Below, one piece after another: positions 23,721-36,136 of a DNA stretch of 64,000 bases. The DNA comes from Scenedesmus sp. ARA3 (lineage: Eukaryota; Chlorophyta; Chlorophyceae; Sphaeropleales; Scenedesmaceae). The number at the start of each line of letters is the position of its first letter. Within the stretch, counting starts at the first letter, position 1. The DNA lies in the NCBI GenBank assembly GCA_004335835.1, contig RWJK01001970.1, forward strand, positions 354 through 64,353. Reading direction: 5' to 3'. A model generated the notes under the pieces. It was not told where the DNA came from. It saw only the letters and a list, made by a program, of their open reading frames with translations, and searched no databases. The position numbers were made by a program, and so were the translations under genes.

Positions 23721-25545
23721 CAACAGGTCAGGCAAGCAGTGTGCTCAGCGAGCATATGGACAGTAGCTATGGCCCATCTGCACAAACAACGCCTGCAGGA
23801 AATGCAGATGCACAAAAAGAAGCCTGCCCCAGCACAACAATGGACCACAGCATGTGTACACACAAACACAAACACAACAAGTTATAACTGTTATGTAACA
23901 CAGCTGCACCCACCTGGGGCGCAAGGGTACTCCGCTGACTCAGCACAGTAGGGCGCCATCTGCTCAGCAGGTGTCTTCATTCCCTCCTGAATCCAGCACA
24001 ACCCCCAGCTGTATGGGCCATCTGGAGCAGTTGCCCAACCGCCAGTTGTCTCGTGACTGATTTGCGCCAGGAAAGCAGCCAATTCGCGCTTGTTGGTTGC
24101 TGCATCGGCCGCAGTGCCAAAGCCTAGGAATGCTGCTGCTGCTGCTACAAATGCGCTGTATGTGTAGAAGCCGTTGCTGGAGCAAGCTGGGTCGTTGCGG
24201 TGCAGGAAGATTTGGTTAAACAGGCTGGAAGAAATGACGTCAGCGACAGTGGCGGAGTTTGTGTTGTCTCCACCAGGGCTTGGTGGGTTTGCAGGACTGG
24301 GGCTGGGTGCCGCAGGTGCAGGAGGGTTTGAAACTGGGCTGGGGCTAGGAACGGGGTTTGAACCGCCGCCTGAGCCGCTGCAGGAGCCGAAGCCTGCCTG
24401 GCAGCCGCTGCCGCAGTGAGCGTCGGAGATGCCGCAGTAGCCGTACTTGCTGCAGCAGCTGCTGCTGGGGCAGCATAGGCCGTTGGCAGAGCCGCATGCG
24501 CCGCCAGGCTGTGTGTAGCTGCCGCTGCTGCAACCAGTATTGCCGGAAGGAGGAGGTGGGGAAGGGCTTGCTGTTGTGGGCGGTGGGTTTGCAGGACTGG
24601 GGCTTGCAGGAAAGTTTGCAGGAGGGTTTACAGGAGAGGGGGATGGAGCAGCAGGGGATGGGTTGCCGCACGCTGACTGTGTAAAAGGCAGCGGGGTGCT
24701 GCAGCTTGCCATGCCAAAGGTGCTGCATACTGCAGAGGTGATCTGCTGTGCGTTCGGGCAGCCGTTCTTGTGCAGGGACCATAGCATAATGCCATATTGG
24801 GCGCTGGTGCTGCTGCTCTTAACGTAGTTTGCGCGCTCGGCCACTTGAGGTAGGGTGATGACATTGCCACCCCTGCAGAAGATAACAGAGCACAATAGGT
24901 CACAGCAAGCAGGCGTGTACATGGCATGTATCAACCCACTTCAACGGAAGACAGGCACACCATGCTACTGCGAGCGTACATGCTGGCACAAGTCAAATTG
25001 CACTGAAATGTGCCGTTGCGTTGCAGCTGCTGCCTGACTCTAGCGTGTTGCCCTTGATGTAACAACATTTTCAAATGTTATTCAGCACATTTTGTGCATG
25101 CTCCTGCCTGTGCTGCTCTGTGCTGGCCTCACCATGCCTCTGGAGGAATCTCCACTCCCACTGCTATTGCTTGGCTTTGCCAGATGGCCCTGTGGGCCCT
25201 GTAGCTCTCAGCCCAGTCGAATCCAGTGCTAGCCGTGTTGCCCGCATCTGCAGCAGCAATAATAGCAGCATGCGTCAGTTGAATGTACCTCTCAGCCCAG
25301 TCAAAGCCATCATTAGCCGTGTTGCCGGCATCTGCAGCAGCATGTACAGCAGCATGTTTCGGAGCAGATACAGGTCTCAGACCAGTCAGAGCCTGTTCTG
25401 GCTGTGTTGCCCGCATCTGCAGCAGCATTGACAACAGCAATTCAATTGCACGACTTGCAGAAGCAACAAAAAGGGTATCTTTCTGCTTTTGTGCCAGCTG
25501 GTCCCTGGCAAGGGCGCGAAATGCCACACAAAGCAGCTGCTGCTG

Positions 25546-25600
<55 letters not shown>

Positions 25601-27888
25601 AAAGAAGGACCTCATGGCACTGCTGGGGAGAGCTGTCTTCTGCAGCAGCAATGTTCTGACTGCAGACAACGTCTGATGCTCGTCAACGGCGTCTCACTGT
25701 ATGCAATAAGGTTGACAAAGTCAAATGCTGATGCTGGTCAAAAGTGTCTCACAGCACGCCATGATGTTGACCTAGTCAAACACCAATACTGGTCAAACTG
25801 TTCTCACCGTATGCCATGATGTTGACCAGGTCAAGGCTCTGCCCAGCAGCGCTCTTTGCCATGGCCAGGTTCACGCCAGTGTAGGCAGATGCTGGCTTGG
25901 AAGCCACAAAGGCGCCCTCGCCATACATGCCCACATGCCTGCAGACAAGCAGCAACAGTAGCACCAGGTTGGGGCTTTGCTTGTGACAAGCGGGTTACAA
26001 TTGCTGCTCCTTGCTCACTGTTGTGGGTACAGTAATGAAGCTTGCAACGGCTGCCGTGCCCACAAAGGCACAGGTGGCCAGCATGTGCCTGTCTTCCTGC
26101 AAGGGTTGACCCACATACCGCCTGCTGCATTGTCTGTGCTTGCTAGCCTACACAGCACACAGACTTACACCGCATGCAGGACTGCAGGTTAAAGCAGGTA
26201 AACGAGTGGCAGGATGGACAGCAACCTGGTCAAACCTGGTCAAACTCACCAGCTGGCAGTTGACATCAGGTACTGTCCCTGTGGCAGGGCAGCGCGCAGC
26301 GCAGCAAGCACCGACACGCCCTCTGCATCGGTCGCGCAGCTGACTCCGCCGCCAGGTTTGACCACACAGTTGCTGTTGACCGGCTCCCAGTCAAAGTCCA
26401 TGCCGTCAAATCCAAAGTCATCAATAATATCTTTGATGCACTGCGGCTTTGTTCCTGCAAAGTTGTAATACGTTGCACCTCCAACCGCCAGCAGCACCCG
26501 TGTGTTAGGGTTTGTTGTTTTGAGAGCTGCTATGGCATCCCTGACGATTGTTCCATCACTAGAGAAGTCAAGGCCAGTGCCGGTGAGCTGGTAGCTGCCT
26601 TTTGTGTAGCTGCAGTCTGGCTTGGCAAACGAGACGATGACAACGTTGACGTATGCTGCAATGGCAGGCAGGTAAGCAGGCAGGTAGACAGGCAGGCAGG
26701 CGGTTGGGTAAGCAGTAAGTGACTGTCACCAAGTACCCAAGTCACGTTGCATGGGTAGACAGTTGAAGAAATTTGGTCGTTCATGCAACACATGCACAGG
26801 CATACACGGCCATGCACAGTACTTGCTAGCAGTTTGCAGTGCGAAGTGATCAACAACAACATGCGCATGCAGAACCAAGAGCATGCAGCTGACACTGGGC
26901 TGCCGCCCTGCGCCAGCAGCAGCTGCAGCTTGCAGGCACAGCAATAGCAGTTGCTGCTGTTGTGCAGATGCTGCACTTACATGGAATCCTTGCCAGATCA
27001 AGGTTTGCGCCTGTGGAGGCCCAGCCTGCACTCCACGTCTGCAGAACACCAACCAACGGCAAGCAACAGCAGGTTCAGACGCAGAAGCCTACGCTGTTTG
27101 TTGGCGCGGCAACAAGGGTCCACGTGCTCAGCTGGGCTATCTTGCAAGAAGTAGCACATCGTGCGTTAGCGTCAGAAATTTTACGCGTACCGGTCCACAC
27201 CATGGATTACTCATGCTAGTGCATATGAGCCACTGCCTGCACACCACACAGCCTGCGGCAAGCTTTGGCACATGAACACGGATGCTGTGCAAAAACACAA
27301 GCGATAGCCCACCTGGTAGTAGCCAACCACCAGGGGACCCACAGGCAGGCTAGCGCGTGTGTTAGGGGGCTGCGGGCTGCTGCTAGGTGGGGCAGGGCTG
27401 GGTGATGGGGTGGCAGGGCTTGGGCTGGGGCTGGGGCTCTTGGGCGTGGGAGATGGACTTGCGGGAACAGGAGAGGGGCTTGCAGGAACCGGACTGGGGC
27501 TGCTGGGGTTTGAACCGCCGCCTGAGCTGCTGCAGGAGCCGAAGTTTGCCTGGCAGCCGCTGCCGCAGTGAGCGTCGGAGATGCCACAGTAGCCGTACTT
27601 GCTGCAGCAGCCGCTGGGGCAGCACAGGCCGTTGGCAGAGCCGCATGCACCGCCCGGCTGTGTATAGCTACTGCCGCTGCTGCAGCCGCCGGAAGGGGCA
27701 GGAGATGGTGAGGGGCTTGTGTTGCTCGGGCTGGGGCTGGGGCTGGGGCTGGGGCTAGGGCTTGGCTGTGGTGTGATTGGGGAGGGGCTAGGGGTTGGGC
27801 TGGAGCTTGGTGGTGCAGCACAGACGACGTTGGAAGCCCAGTCACAAGCCTGCAGGGCAGCAGGGGTTGCGGTTGACAACAGCAGCAG

Positions 27889-27939
<51 letters not shown>

Positions 27940-28309
27940 TACGTGATTGAGTAGAAAGGTTGCAAGTAAATTTTCGGGATCCAGCTGCTGCCCTTAAATC
28001 GGACTTTCAAAGCTGCAAACAGTGCAATCGAATGTGGCTGCAGGCCTTTGCACTCACCTGGATTTTGTCATTGAACAGCAGCCCCGCCTGGCAGGTGACG
28101 TAAGTGCTTTGGCCAGGGCCGTAACACCACGAAGCACCGGAGCAACCGTTTCCTGTGTCTGCGTAGTATTTGTAGGCTGTGCCGACTGTCTTGCAGATGC
28201 AAGCAGCACGCTCAGCACCCGGTGCCGACGGGCAGGCGCCTTGAGCGGCAACCAGCGAGATGAAGCATGCTAAGCTGAACAGGAACGTGAAAACTGTGCT
28301 TCGATTCAT
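22951..28309 (-). CDS. bifunctional chitinase CBM14-CBM18-GH18-CBM18-GH19
   Basis: Nine exons close in frame to 956 aa: 28309-28058, 27849-27313, 27038-26981, 26655-26250, 25938-25808, 25247-25133, 24872-23914, 23676-23627, 23313-22951. A signal peptide ([16 protein letters not shown]...VAAQ) is followed by a peritrophin-A/CBM14 module ([20 protein letters not shown]). After Ser-Pro linkers comes a hevein-type CBM18 ([19 protein letters not shown]). The GH18 domain has VLLAVGG, the catalytic DGMDFDWEP (DxxDxDxE), LVNIMAY and YGIMLWSL. A second CBM18 and a GH19 domain follow, with SHETTGGWA (catalytic-Glu region) and [16 protein letters not shown]. The GH18 end, second CBM18 and GH19 start lie in one uninterrupted exon, so the fusion is not an artefact of exon joining. 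It is predicted to be secreted and to hydrolyse chitin by both retaining and inverting mechanisms, in wall turnover, defence or feeding on fungal or animal chitin. Confidence 0.96.
25205..25445 (-). repeat. three copies of chitinase exon 6 start
   Basis: CTGCAG followed by ATGCGGGCAACACGG ([14 protein letters not shown] in the used copy at 25247) recurs near 25338 and 25420, upstream in the gene. The echoes read [11 protein letters not shown] and a more diverged version. Confidence 0.87.
25534..25602. repeat. (CTG)n tract inside chitinase intron 5
   Basis: About 20 CTG units between the two echo clusters of this intron. A comparable (CAG)n tract at 27876-27935 lies in chitinase intron 1, and another at 23683-23713 lies directly upstream of the exon 8 acceptor. 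Confidence 0.95.
25685..25850 (-). repeat. three copies of chitinase exon 5 end
   Basis: The sequence around [10 protein letters not shown] and its GTGAG donor (used copy ends 25808) recurs degenerately near 25785-25755 and 25720-25690. The same intron therefore holds echoes of both its donor and its acceptor side. Confidence 0.8.
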
Positions 28310-29224
28310 ATTGACCGCCCCAGAGTGATGATCGCGCTGTAGTAAAAACACGAATGACTGTGAAGTGCAGAAGAACTCTCTGATATGTCAACAGACGGGT
28401 TGGATGTGTCTTGGTTGTTGTAGTGGAAATGCTTATTATAGTCGCTATAACAGCTGGTATAGGATTTGTTATGTGTGACGAAAGTGATAAGGAGTTGGAA
28501 GTTCCTCTTTCTTCCCTCCCCCTTCCTGTGGGGTTGACACTCAGTCAGACTGATTTTCACTGTGACGCTTGGCTACCATTTTTTTGTTCACATTGAATCG
28601 TCTCAAGCTGCGGTTGCTTGCATGGCAATACAGGTCACGGCTTCGGTGCAAGGCCGAAGCTGTTGTGCGTGCCTTCCTCGTTTGCGTCAGACAATCACAC
28701 GATGTTTTAGACTTGAACTGCGCCCTGCGAGCTAGAAGATATTTGTCTGGCGATGCTTGTGTTATGCGGACACCTGGAAGCAGCCTGCACTGCCGCAACG
28801 CGGTACACCGCAAGCTGACAACGCACTGCGCCAAGCCTACCAACCATTATTATGAGTTGCAGGAAAGACATTGCAGATCGCGACAGCATCAATGCAACAT
28901 AATGCGTACTCACATCTACAAGGTAGGCCCCCTCGCCACCATGGCTGCTGGCATATGAGATGTACAGATGTGCTGGTTGCAATGGTTGCACCCCAACCAT
29001 CCGTCAGCAGACATCTCCATAGGATGCTAGATGCAGGCAGTGCGCCCTGTGGCCCTCACCATTCACTGTAAACATTCGTCCTCTTACATGCGCATCACCC
29101 GCTGCCGCAACAGCGCCACTGGCGCCACTGGCAGCCACCACAGCCCTACCAGCACGTTGATGCAGTTGGTTCATCTAAAGCGATACCACACCCCATCAGG
29201 GCGCACACCATTCTCCATCCACCA
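28310..29224. other. intergenic stretch, no firm gene
   Basis: Contains the chitinase promoter. A minus-strand fragment near 28980-28915 (LYISYASSHGGEGAYLVDV followed by GTGAG) looks exon-like, but it has no partner exons or known family. Confidence 0.4.
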
Positions 29225-30715
29225 CTACTCAGCCACAGCCATGAGCGGTGTTGCAGGCCGCGTGCTGCGCCTGCTGCCGCCCTCAGCGCCTGCTGCACTG
29301 CCACGGCGCCGCCGCTGCTGCTGCTTGCCGCCGCGCGCCGACCACCAGCGCACCACATTGCTGCCCACTGCCAGCCCCAGGCTGAGCCAGAAAGCCTGCT
29401 GCTTGTGGCGCCGGTGTGCATCCAGCTGCTGCTGCCGCTTCTGGCGCGCCAGGTACTCTGGGGTGTAGGCCTGCAGACATAACAGGCGTGGCGGCAACAG
29501 TTGTGGCGGGAAGGGCGTAAAACAGGTTTACCAATAAGCAAAAAGTCAGAGGTCCCCAAGCGGGACCTAACACGCAAAGCATCATGGTATGTGCACAGCG
29601 GAGTGTGTCAGGGCAGACCGCCACTGCTGTAACCCAAGTTTGTGTGGTCTGATGGCCGCCTGCCTTGCCGAACTCTTTTGCGGCAGCAGCGCCTACAGCT
29701 GATCTACAGCTGATCTACAGCTGATCTACAGCTGAAGCTTCCCAGAGGCAGGCACACAAGCCACCCTGCAGCCACACCAACCAACAAAGCAGCTATGAAA
29801 GCCTTTACTAAATCCCACGCACCTGATACGGAGGGTGCTTTGCCAGCCAAGCCTCCCGAGCAGACTCCACGTCTACTCAAAATTTGAGTCCAGATACATA
29901 GCACCATCGCCACAACCCAAGCAACCCCGGCACAACCCCAAACCGCCCTACACGCCCAACGCAACAGAGTGCGGTGCTCCCGCAACAGCTGAGTTTGCAG
30001 GTGTCAACATATTGCCATGTTTAGTACCTCGTATGGAGAGTGCTTTGCCAGCCACGCATCCCGAGCAGCCTCCAGCTGCGCGCTACACCCTCAACGCAGC
30101 AAATAACAGCTGCCTCAACAGCGGAGATTGCACGTGTCAACACATCACCCACATACCTGATACGGGGAGTGCTTTGCCAGCCAAGCCTCTCTCGCAGCCT
30201 CCAGCTGTGCCTGTCCACATTTTTTCCACAACAAACTACCGTTGAAGTTGAGTTGAAACACTCCAGAGGAAGGCACAGACGCTCTGTTGCCACAGCCATG
30301 GAGCATAAATAGCTTCACTTCTGAAAGCCTCAGCTGGAAACCACGCACCTGATACGGAGAGTGCTTTGCCAGCCAAGCCTCTCTCGCAGCCTCCAGCTGC
30401 GCCGCCTGCGCCTGCTGCTCTGCCTCCTCCGCTGCTGCCGCTGCCGCTACCGCCTCGCGCGCGGCCTGCTGCTGCGGGCTCACATAGTGAAGCCCCAAGC
30501 TCCCCGCAAATGCACTGCGCAGCTGCTGCAGCACCTCTGGATGGTTTGCATATGAGGCTTCATTCCAGCCTGCCTCCCACTCGCTGGGATCACTGATCTC
30601 TTCTAGAAACTCCCCTTCCGAGTACATTGCAAGCCGGTTGCGCGGCTTGCTGCTGCTGCTGCTCTTGCTGGGCTGCGGCTTGGCGGCCTGTGCAGCAGCA
30701 CCTGCTGTACTACCA

Positions 30716-30751
<36 letters not shown>

Positions 30752-32920
30752 TCTTCGGCTTCCTCTGCCTCAAGCTGCTCCAGCTGCTTCTTTGCTGCCC
30801 TGACTTTTGCCACTCCTTTGTAGTAGGCCTTGTGCTTCATCCAGCGCACGTCTTCTGCATGGCGGCCCTCCACCAGCTGCCTGCAAATACATAGTGAGCA
30901 CGTAATAATAGCGAATTAATGGTAGAAGTTGGAGTAGAAGCGAGCCTAGTACTTCATCCTGCGCACGTCTTCTGCATGGCGGCCCTTCACAAGCTGCCTG
31001 CAGATGCACAAAACCACATCAGAGCACAGCAGAAAGTAACATCCCAACCTCCCAACCTCCCAAGAGCCCAACAACCTCTCTGACTTGAGCCTGCATGGCG
31101 GCCCTCACCAAACACGGCAGGTGTCACCTGCACCGCACACCGTCAACCCCAAAACCCCACGGCAGGGCTGCAAAACCTCTCACCTGCGCTGCTCGATCTG
31201 TGCTTTAATGGCAGGGTCCACCGGCCGCTTCATCACCTCCAGGCTGATTCATGATCTCATCCCACACTGCACGAGCCACGAACCCTGACCACACCACCCC
31301 CAAAACCCCATTCCAGCAGTCCCGGGTCCCTCACCTGCGCTGCTCGATCTGCGCTTTAATGGCATGGTCCACCGGCCGCTTCATTAATTTCAGGCTGATG
31401 ATCACCCTACACTGCAGGCGCTGTAACGACCACGACCGCACCACCCCCAAAACCCCATTTCGGGCCTCACCTGCGCTGCTTGATCTGCGCTTTTATGGCA
31501 GGGTCCACCGGCCGCTTCATCAACTCCAGGCTGATGATCTCGTCCCACACTGCAGGTGCAATTCAAAAACCCCACCACATCAGCATCATAACCCTGGCCG
31601 CCACTCCCACCTGCGCTGCTCGATCTGTGCTTTGATGGCAGGGTCCACCGGCCGCTTCATCACCTCCAAGCTACTTCATTATTTCATCCCACACTGCAAG
31701 AGCCACCTCAACCCCGACCACACCACCCTCAAAACCCCATTCCCCCAGTCCCGGGTCCCTCATCTGCGCTGCTCAATCTGTGCTTTGATGGCAGGGTCCA
31801 CCCACAACGCCAGCCCTAAAACCCCATGGCAACACTGCACAACGTCTCACCTGCGCTGCTCGATCTGCGCTTTAATGGCAGGGTCCACCGGCCGCTTTCG
31901 TAGTTTCAAGGCTGATGGTCTCGTCCCACACTGCAAGCGCCACCAAATCCCTCACCGCCAACCCTAAAACCCTACGGCAACACTGCAAAACCTCTCACCT
32001 GCGCTGCTCGATCTGTGCTTTAATGGCAGGGTCCACCGGCCGCTTCATCAGTTCCAGGCTGATGATCTCGTCCCGTGCAGCAGCCACGTAATCGTCATGC
32101 ACTTGCGGCGGTAGCTTGAAATCGTAGTCGTAGTAAACCCCGATGTCGTCCACAGGGTCTAGCGAGGACTCTGTCTGCTCCCATTGCGGCGCGCCATAGC
32201 GACGGACCTGGGCAATGCAATGAGAGACGATCGGTTCAAGAATTGGGGTGTGGTGTTGCACAGGTGCATGGGGTGTGTAGCAGCTGCTGCTGTGCTGGTG
32301 ACCAGACAGGCATGACAGCCAGACGGTTGTTTGCGTAATAGGAAGTGCAATTGCAGTGCATGCACGTACCTGTTGGGTCTGCGATGAGCTCTGCTAAAGC
32401 CGTCACAGTGTACACGTGATGCAGAGTATTGGTGGGCGCCACAAATGTGTGCATGACTGAAGTGCGGTTGCAAAGTGTGCATGCGATGAGCTCTGCCAAT
32501 GCCTGCTGGATGCGACGTCACAGTGTACACAAGATGCAGAGCACGGAGATGATGGTAATCGCTGCGACAGCCGCATGTACTGCTGCCTGCTCCGCCAGCA
32601 GCACAAGTGCACTCAGACTCGCCAATTGCTTCAATCCAACAGAGCAAACAGCCGCAACAGCACGCGATTATGCCATTCTGGTTGCTGCTGCTGCTCACCT
32701 CGTTGACTATCTCCTCGCTGTAGTTTCCTGCAAGCAGCTCCTGCACCGTGTCTGTGTCAGGCTCCTGCTGCTCTTGCTGGTCAATCTTCGGCTGCACTGC
32801 CTGCAGAAGACTGCCATCAGGGCCCTCTCCTGCTAGCTCTGTGCCCGAGTCCTGCTCCTGTTGCTGCTGCTGCTGTTGTTGCTGCTGCTGTGCCTGGGTG
32901 CTGCCGCCTTTGCGTGCCAT
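29225..32920 (-). CDS. conserved hypothetical, C-terminal membrane anchor
   Basis: Four exons close in frame to 402 aa: 32920-32699, 32207-31999, 30880-30349, 29470-29225. The start MARKGGSTQA is followed by a Gln run. The centre is highly charged and likely coiled-coil (KAQIEQRRQLVEGRHAEDV, AKKQLEQLEAEEAEE) with Ala runs and an acidic-aromatic stretch (DIGVYYDYDFKLPP). The last exon has YLARQKRQQQLDAHRRHKQQ, one hydrophobic segment (AFWLSLGLAVGSNVV) and a basic Arg-rich tail. This topology suggests a tail-anchored or organelle inner-membrane protein. I do not recognise the family. The start faces the XDH gene across a ~520-bp divergent promoter. Confidence 0.75.
29695..29737. repeat. tandem 11-bp repeat CAGCTGATCTA
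   Basis: Four tandem units in the last intron of the conserved hypothetical gene. Confidence 0.9.
29818..30405 (-). repeat. four copies of an exon end (AREAWLAKHSPYQ)
   Basis: AQLEAAREAWLAKHSPYQ plus the GTGCGTG donor is used at ~30405-30349. It is echoed downstream near 30215-30155, 30082-30027 and 29872-29820, each with point changes. At least one echo is preceded by a potential acceptor (gacag). Confidence 0.88.
30836..31010 (-). repeat. two copies of an exon start (LVEGRHAEDVR)
   Basis: TGCAG followed by GCAGCTGGTGGAGGGCCGCC is used at 30880 and echoed at ~30999-30951 (LVKGRHAEDVRRMKY). A third, shorter trace lies near 31107-31090. Confidence 0.82.
31181..32080 (-). repeat. seven-copy array of a 79-nt exon-like unit
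   Basis: The segment encoding DEIISLELMKRPVDPAIKAQ plus IEQRR and its GTGAG donor is used at ~32080-31999. It recurs at about 31938-31848, 31800-31760 (truncated), 31698-31608, 31555-31468, 31418-31332 and 31270-31181. Most echoes also carry a TGCAG acceptor-like start (TGCAG|TGTGGGACGAG), so they are bounded by both splice signals. Their length, 79 nt where counted, is not a multiple of three. Confidence 0.92.
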
Positions 32921-33439
32921 CGAGGATCGTATATAGTATTAAAAGCTACGTTTGAGACTTTATGTTTGATACAAATGCAGCCAGTGAGCTGTCGCAGCTG
33001 ACACACAGGGCCGAGACGAGGGGGGCAACCACGCACTCCTGCTAAAGCAAAGTGTAATAGTGTCGCATCAATCAAGCTGCAACGTATTGCAGCTAGATCG
33101 GCCAATGGGTGACCTGGGGTTCGTGTTTCTTGCACATGGCAGACATGTGCTGTTATGTATCCTTCATCAGAAGGCAGTTGGTCTGATTTCTCCTCTATCT
33201 GCTCGTTCAATTGTCTGAGATCGGTGTCTCCTGCAGTTGGAGTGACTTGGCAGTGGTGCTAGAAAGTCTGGGGCTTGTGTCTTCTTCTGTCATGGGCCTC
33301 TTGGCCTGTTTCAAAGCTGCAGACTACTCATTGCAATCACTACAGGCCATTAGCGTCAGCCACCGGAGCTAAAAGGCTCTTCTGCGGAGGTCACACATCA
33401 ACCCTTACCAGCAGTAGGACAACGTAGGAGGAGCCGAAA
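32921..33439. promoter_or_regulatory. divergent promoter region
   Basis: 519 bp separate the start codons of the conserved hypothetical gene (-) and xanthine dehydrogenase (+). No clear TATA element or other motif could be assigned. Confidence 0.5.
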
Positions 33440-34395
33440 ATGGTCAGGCCGAGCAGGCTCAGCCCTTTGGGATTTGCCGATGACGCAAAGCCCATCTGCT
33501 ACGTCAATGGGAAGCGCTACAGCTTGCCCTTGGGTCGTGGCGAGGCAACTCTTCTGCAGTGGTTGCGTGGTGAGTTGGCACTTCCTGTTTGCGGATCCTC
33601 AACTTTGAGCCGCACACACTGTGAACGTTTAGATGAACTTGGTACGACTTCTGCAGCCGGAAGCGTAATCAGGGCAGCGACAACTCCCATGCACCGAGTC
33701 CAAAGCACTGCTGAGCTGAAGATGTCAATGAAGCAGCTGAAGCTGTCATTGAAGTTGTTGCAGATGCCACGAGCTGCTTCATGCTTTCTCTTTGGCCATT
33801 TATATTTACCGAATGTTCCTTGCGGCATGCTGCTGGGCGGGTGTACTCGCTACGCTCATGTCATTGCCTTTCATTCTGCCAATGTTTTGGTTGTTAGGCA
33901 CAACATCAATGCAACTGCTGCTGTGCTGCACACGTAATCACTGTTATAAACAGCGGAGGCTTTGCTGATTTTGTGCTTCATGTGCTCAATCAGCTCATAT
34001 TGAACATACCCATGGCTGGTGACATAGGTATCCTTACACCTCAGAAAAGTTGTTTTTCCCTGTCTTTGCCGTTCTGCCCTGCACACTTCTTCAATTCTCC
34101 GCTTCCTCATACCTTAACCTGTCTTGTTCTACAGAGAGCGGCCTCACTGGCACCAAACTGGGCTGTGGTGAGGGCGGCTGTGGCGCCTGCACGGTCATGC
34201 TGTCGCACTGGGAAGCCGGCGGCGTGCAGCACCGTGCAGTCAACGCCTGCCTGTGCCCGCTGTATGCAGCGGAGGGCATGCACGTGGTCACTGTGGAAGG
34301 TGAGGCTTGTGCAGCAGCAGCAGCAGCATCAGTTACGCTGGAGGGCATGCACGTGGCTACAGTAGAAGGTGCGCCTTGCCTGGTCTGTTGTGTTT

Positions 34396-34457
<62 letters not shown>

Positions 34458-36104
34458 TCATATGCTATGCAACGGAGGGCATGCACGTCGTCACTGTGGA
34501 AGGTGAGCATGTTTTTGCTTTATTGCAGCAGCAGCAGCAGCAGCAGGAGCAGCAGCAGCAGCAGTTGTGACGTTGGAGGGCATGCACGTGGTCGCAGTTG
34601 AAGGTGAGCCTGCATCTGCTGTGTTGGAGTTGAAGGTGAGCCTGCATCTGCTGTGTTGGAGTGGCTGTGGCAGCAGCAGCATCAGCTGGTGTGCAGTGGA
34701 GGGTATGCACGTGGTCACAGTGGAAGGTAAAAGCTTGTTCAGCAGCACCACCAGCAGCAAAGGCAAGCTCTGGCTGCGTTGGAGTGGCAGCAGCAGCAGC
34801 ACGTGGTTACAATGGAAGGTGCGCTTGGCCTGTGTTGTGTTGCAAATGCTGTGGCAGCAGCAGCAGCAGCACTTGTTGACAGCGGAGGGCATGTACGTGC
34901 TCACAGTGCAAGGTGCGCCTGGCTTGGGTGTGTTCAGAGGCTGTGAGCGATAGCATCTGGCGTTGTGCATGCAGAGGTCAGCATGCTGTAGTTGTTGAAA
35001 GAGGATAGCATCATCACCAGCAGCAGCAGCAGCTTGTTATGCAGTGCAGGTCAGGCAGCTGCTTGACCGGCGCAGCGCAGCTGCGCCTGCAGCAGCTCCT
35101 GCAGCAAAAGCATGTGACCGGTAGTTCAACAGTGTGGCAGCTGCAAGCCATCACCTAGGTCAGCGTGCAATGCTTGCTGGAGAACAGCCAAAAACTTTTT
35201 TTATAAAATTTTTATTATTATTATTATTCTTACAAAAAGAAGAGAAAAAAATAAAAAAAGTTTTGGTACGGCTGCTACGTCTGCTCCATAGGAGCGAGAG
35301 GAGCAAGCGGGAATAAACAAATGGAATTGGTCCAAATCTTATTTGTTGGAAAAAAAAATTCTAAAAACAAATTTTCAGAAAATAATAACTTTTTCAAAAA
35401 ATAATAACACCCAGCCTTAGGCCTGGCACATCTGCAGCGCAAACTACAGCTGCAGTGCTAACATGAATCTCCAATACATTGACTTGCTGCAGGCATCGGC
35501 AGTGTGCGTGATGGGCTTCACCCAGTGCAGGCAGCACTGGCCAACAGCCACGGCAGCCAGTGTGGCTTCTGCACCCCTGGCTTTGTCATGAGCATGTACA
35601 GCCTGAAGACACAGCTGTCAACGTCAGGTTTGAGCTGATCACTTGCTGCCCTCCTGCAGGCATGGAATGTGTGTGGCGGGCTGCCCCCCGTACAGGCATT
35701 TGCACGCTCATCACAACTGCAACTGCTGAGTCTATCTTTGCTGCCCTCCCGTGTGTCACGCAGGCATCGGCAGTGTGCGTGACGGGCTGCACCCGGTGCA
35801 GGCAGCACTTGCCAACAGCCATGGCAGCCAGTGTGGCTTCTGCACCCCCGGGTTTGTCATGAGCATGTACAGCTTGCTGCGGGGGGTGGCTGCGGAGGGC
35901 CGGGAGGCGCCCAGCGAGGAGGAGATTGAGGAGTGCCTTGCAGGAAACCTGTGGTGGGTGGGCTGGCTTGCAGGAAACGCGCCGCAGCTTGCAGGACAGC
36001 CTGCTGCGTTTGTTGTTGCACTCAACCTAGGATAACATTGGGGTGGATTGCGCAGCTTGTAGGAGTGACTGAGTAGATCCAGCTTGATCTTTTGCTGAGA
36101 CTGC

Positions 36105-36136
<32 letters not shown>

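Noticed and set aside
29704..29985. Minus-strand frame with hydrophobic stretches as a membrane protein gene
   Set aside because: It overlaps an exon echo (AKHPPYQ region) in another frame inside an intron of the 402-aa gene. The hydrophobicity comes from the out-of-frame reading.
31181..32080. CRISPR-like direct repeat array
   Set aside because: The repeats are ~80-90 bp, diverged, encode part of a protein and are bounded by splice signals in a eukaryotic gene. There are no short identical repeats with unique spacers.
35150..35420. tRNA or other structured RNA gene in the AT-rich block
   Set aside because: No cloverleaf boxes. The only structure is a simple inverted repeat of A/T runs.
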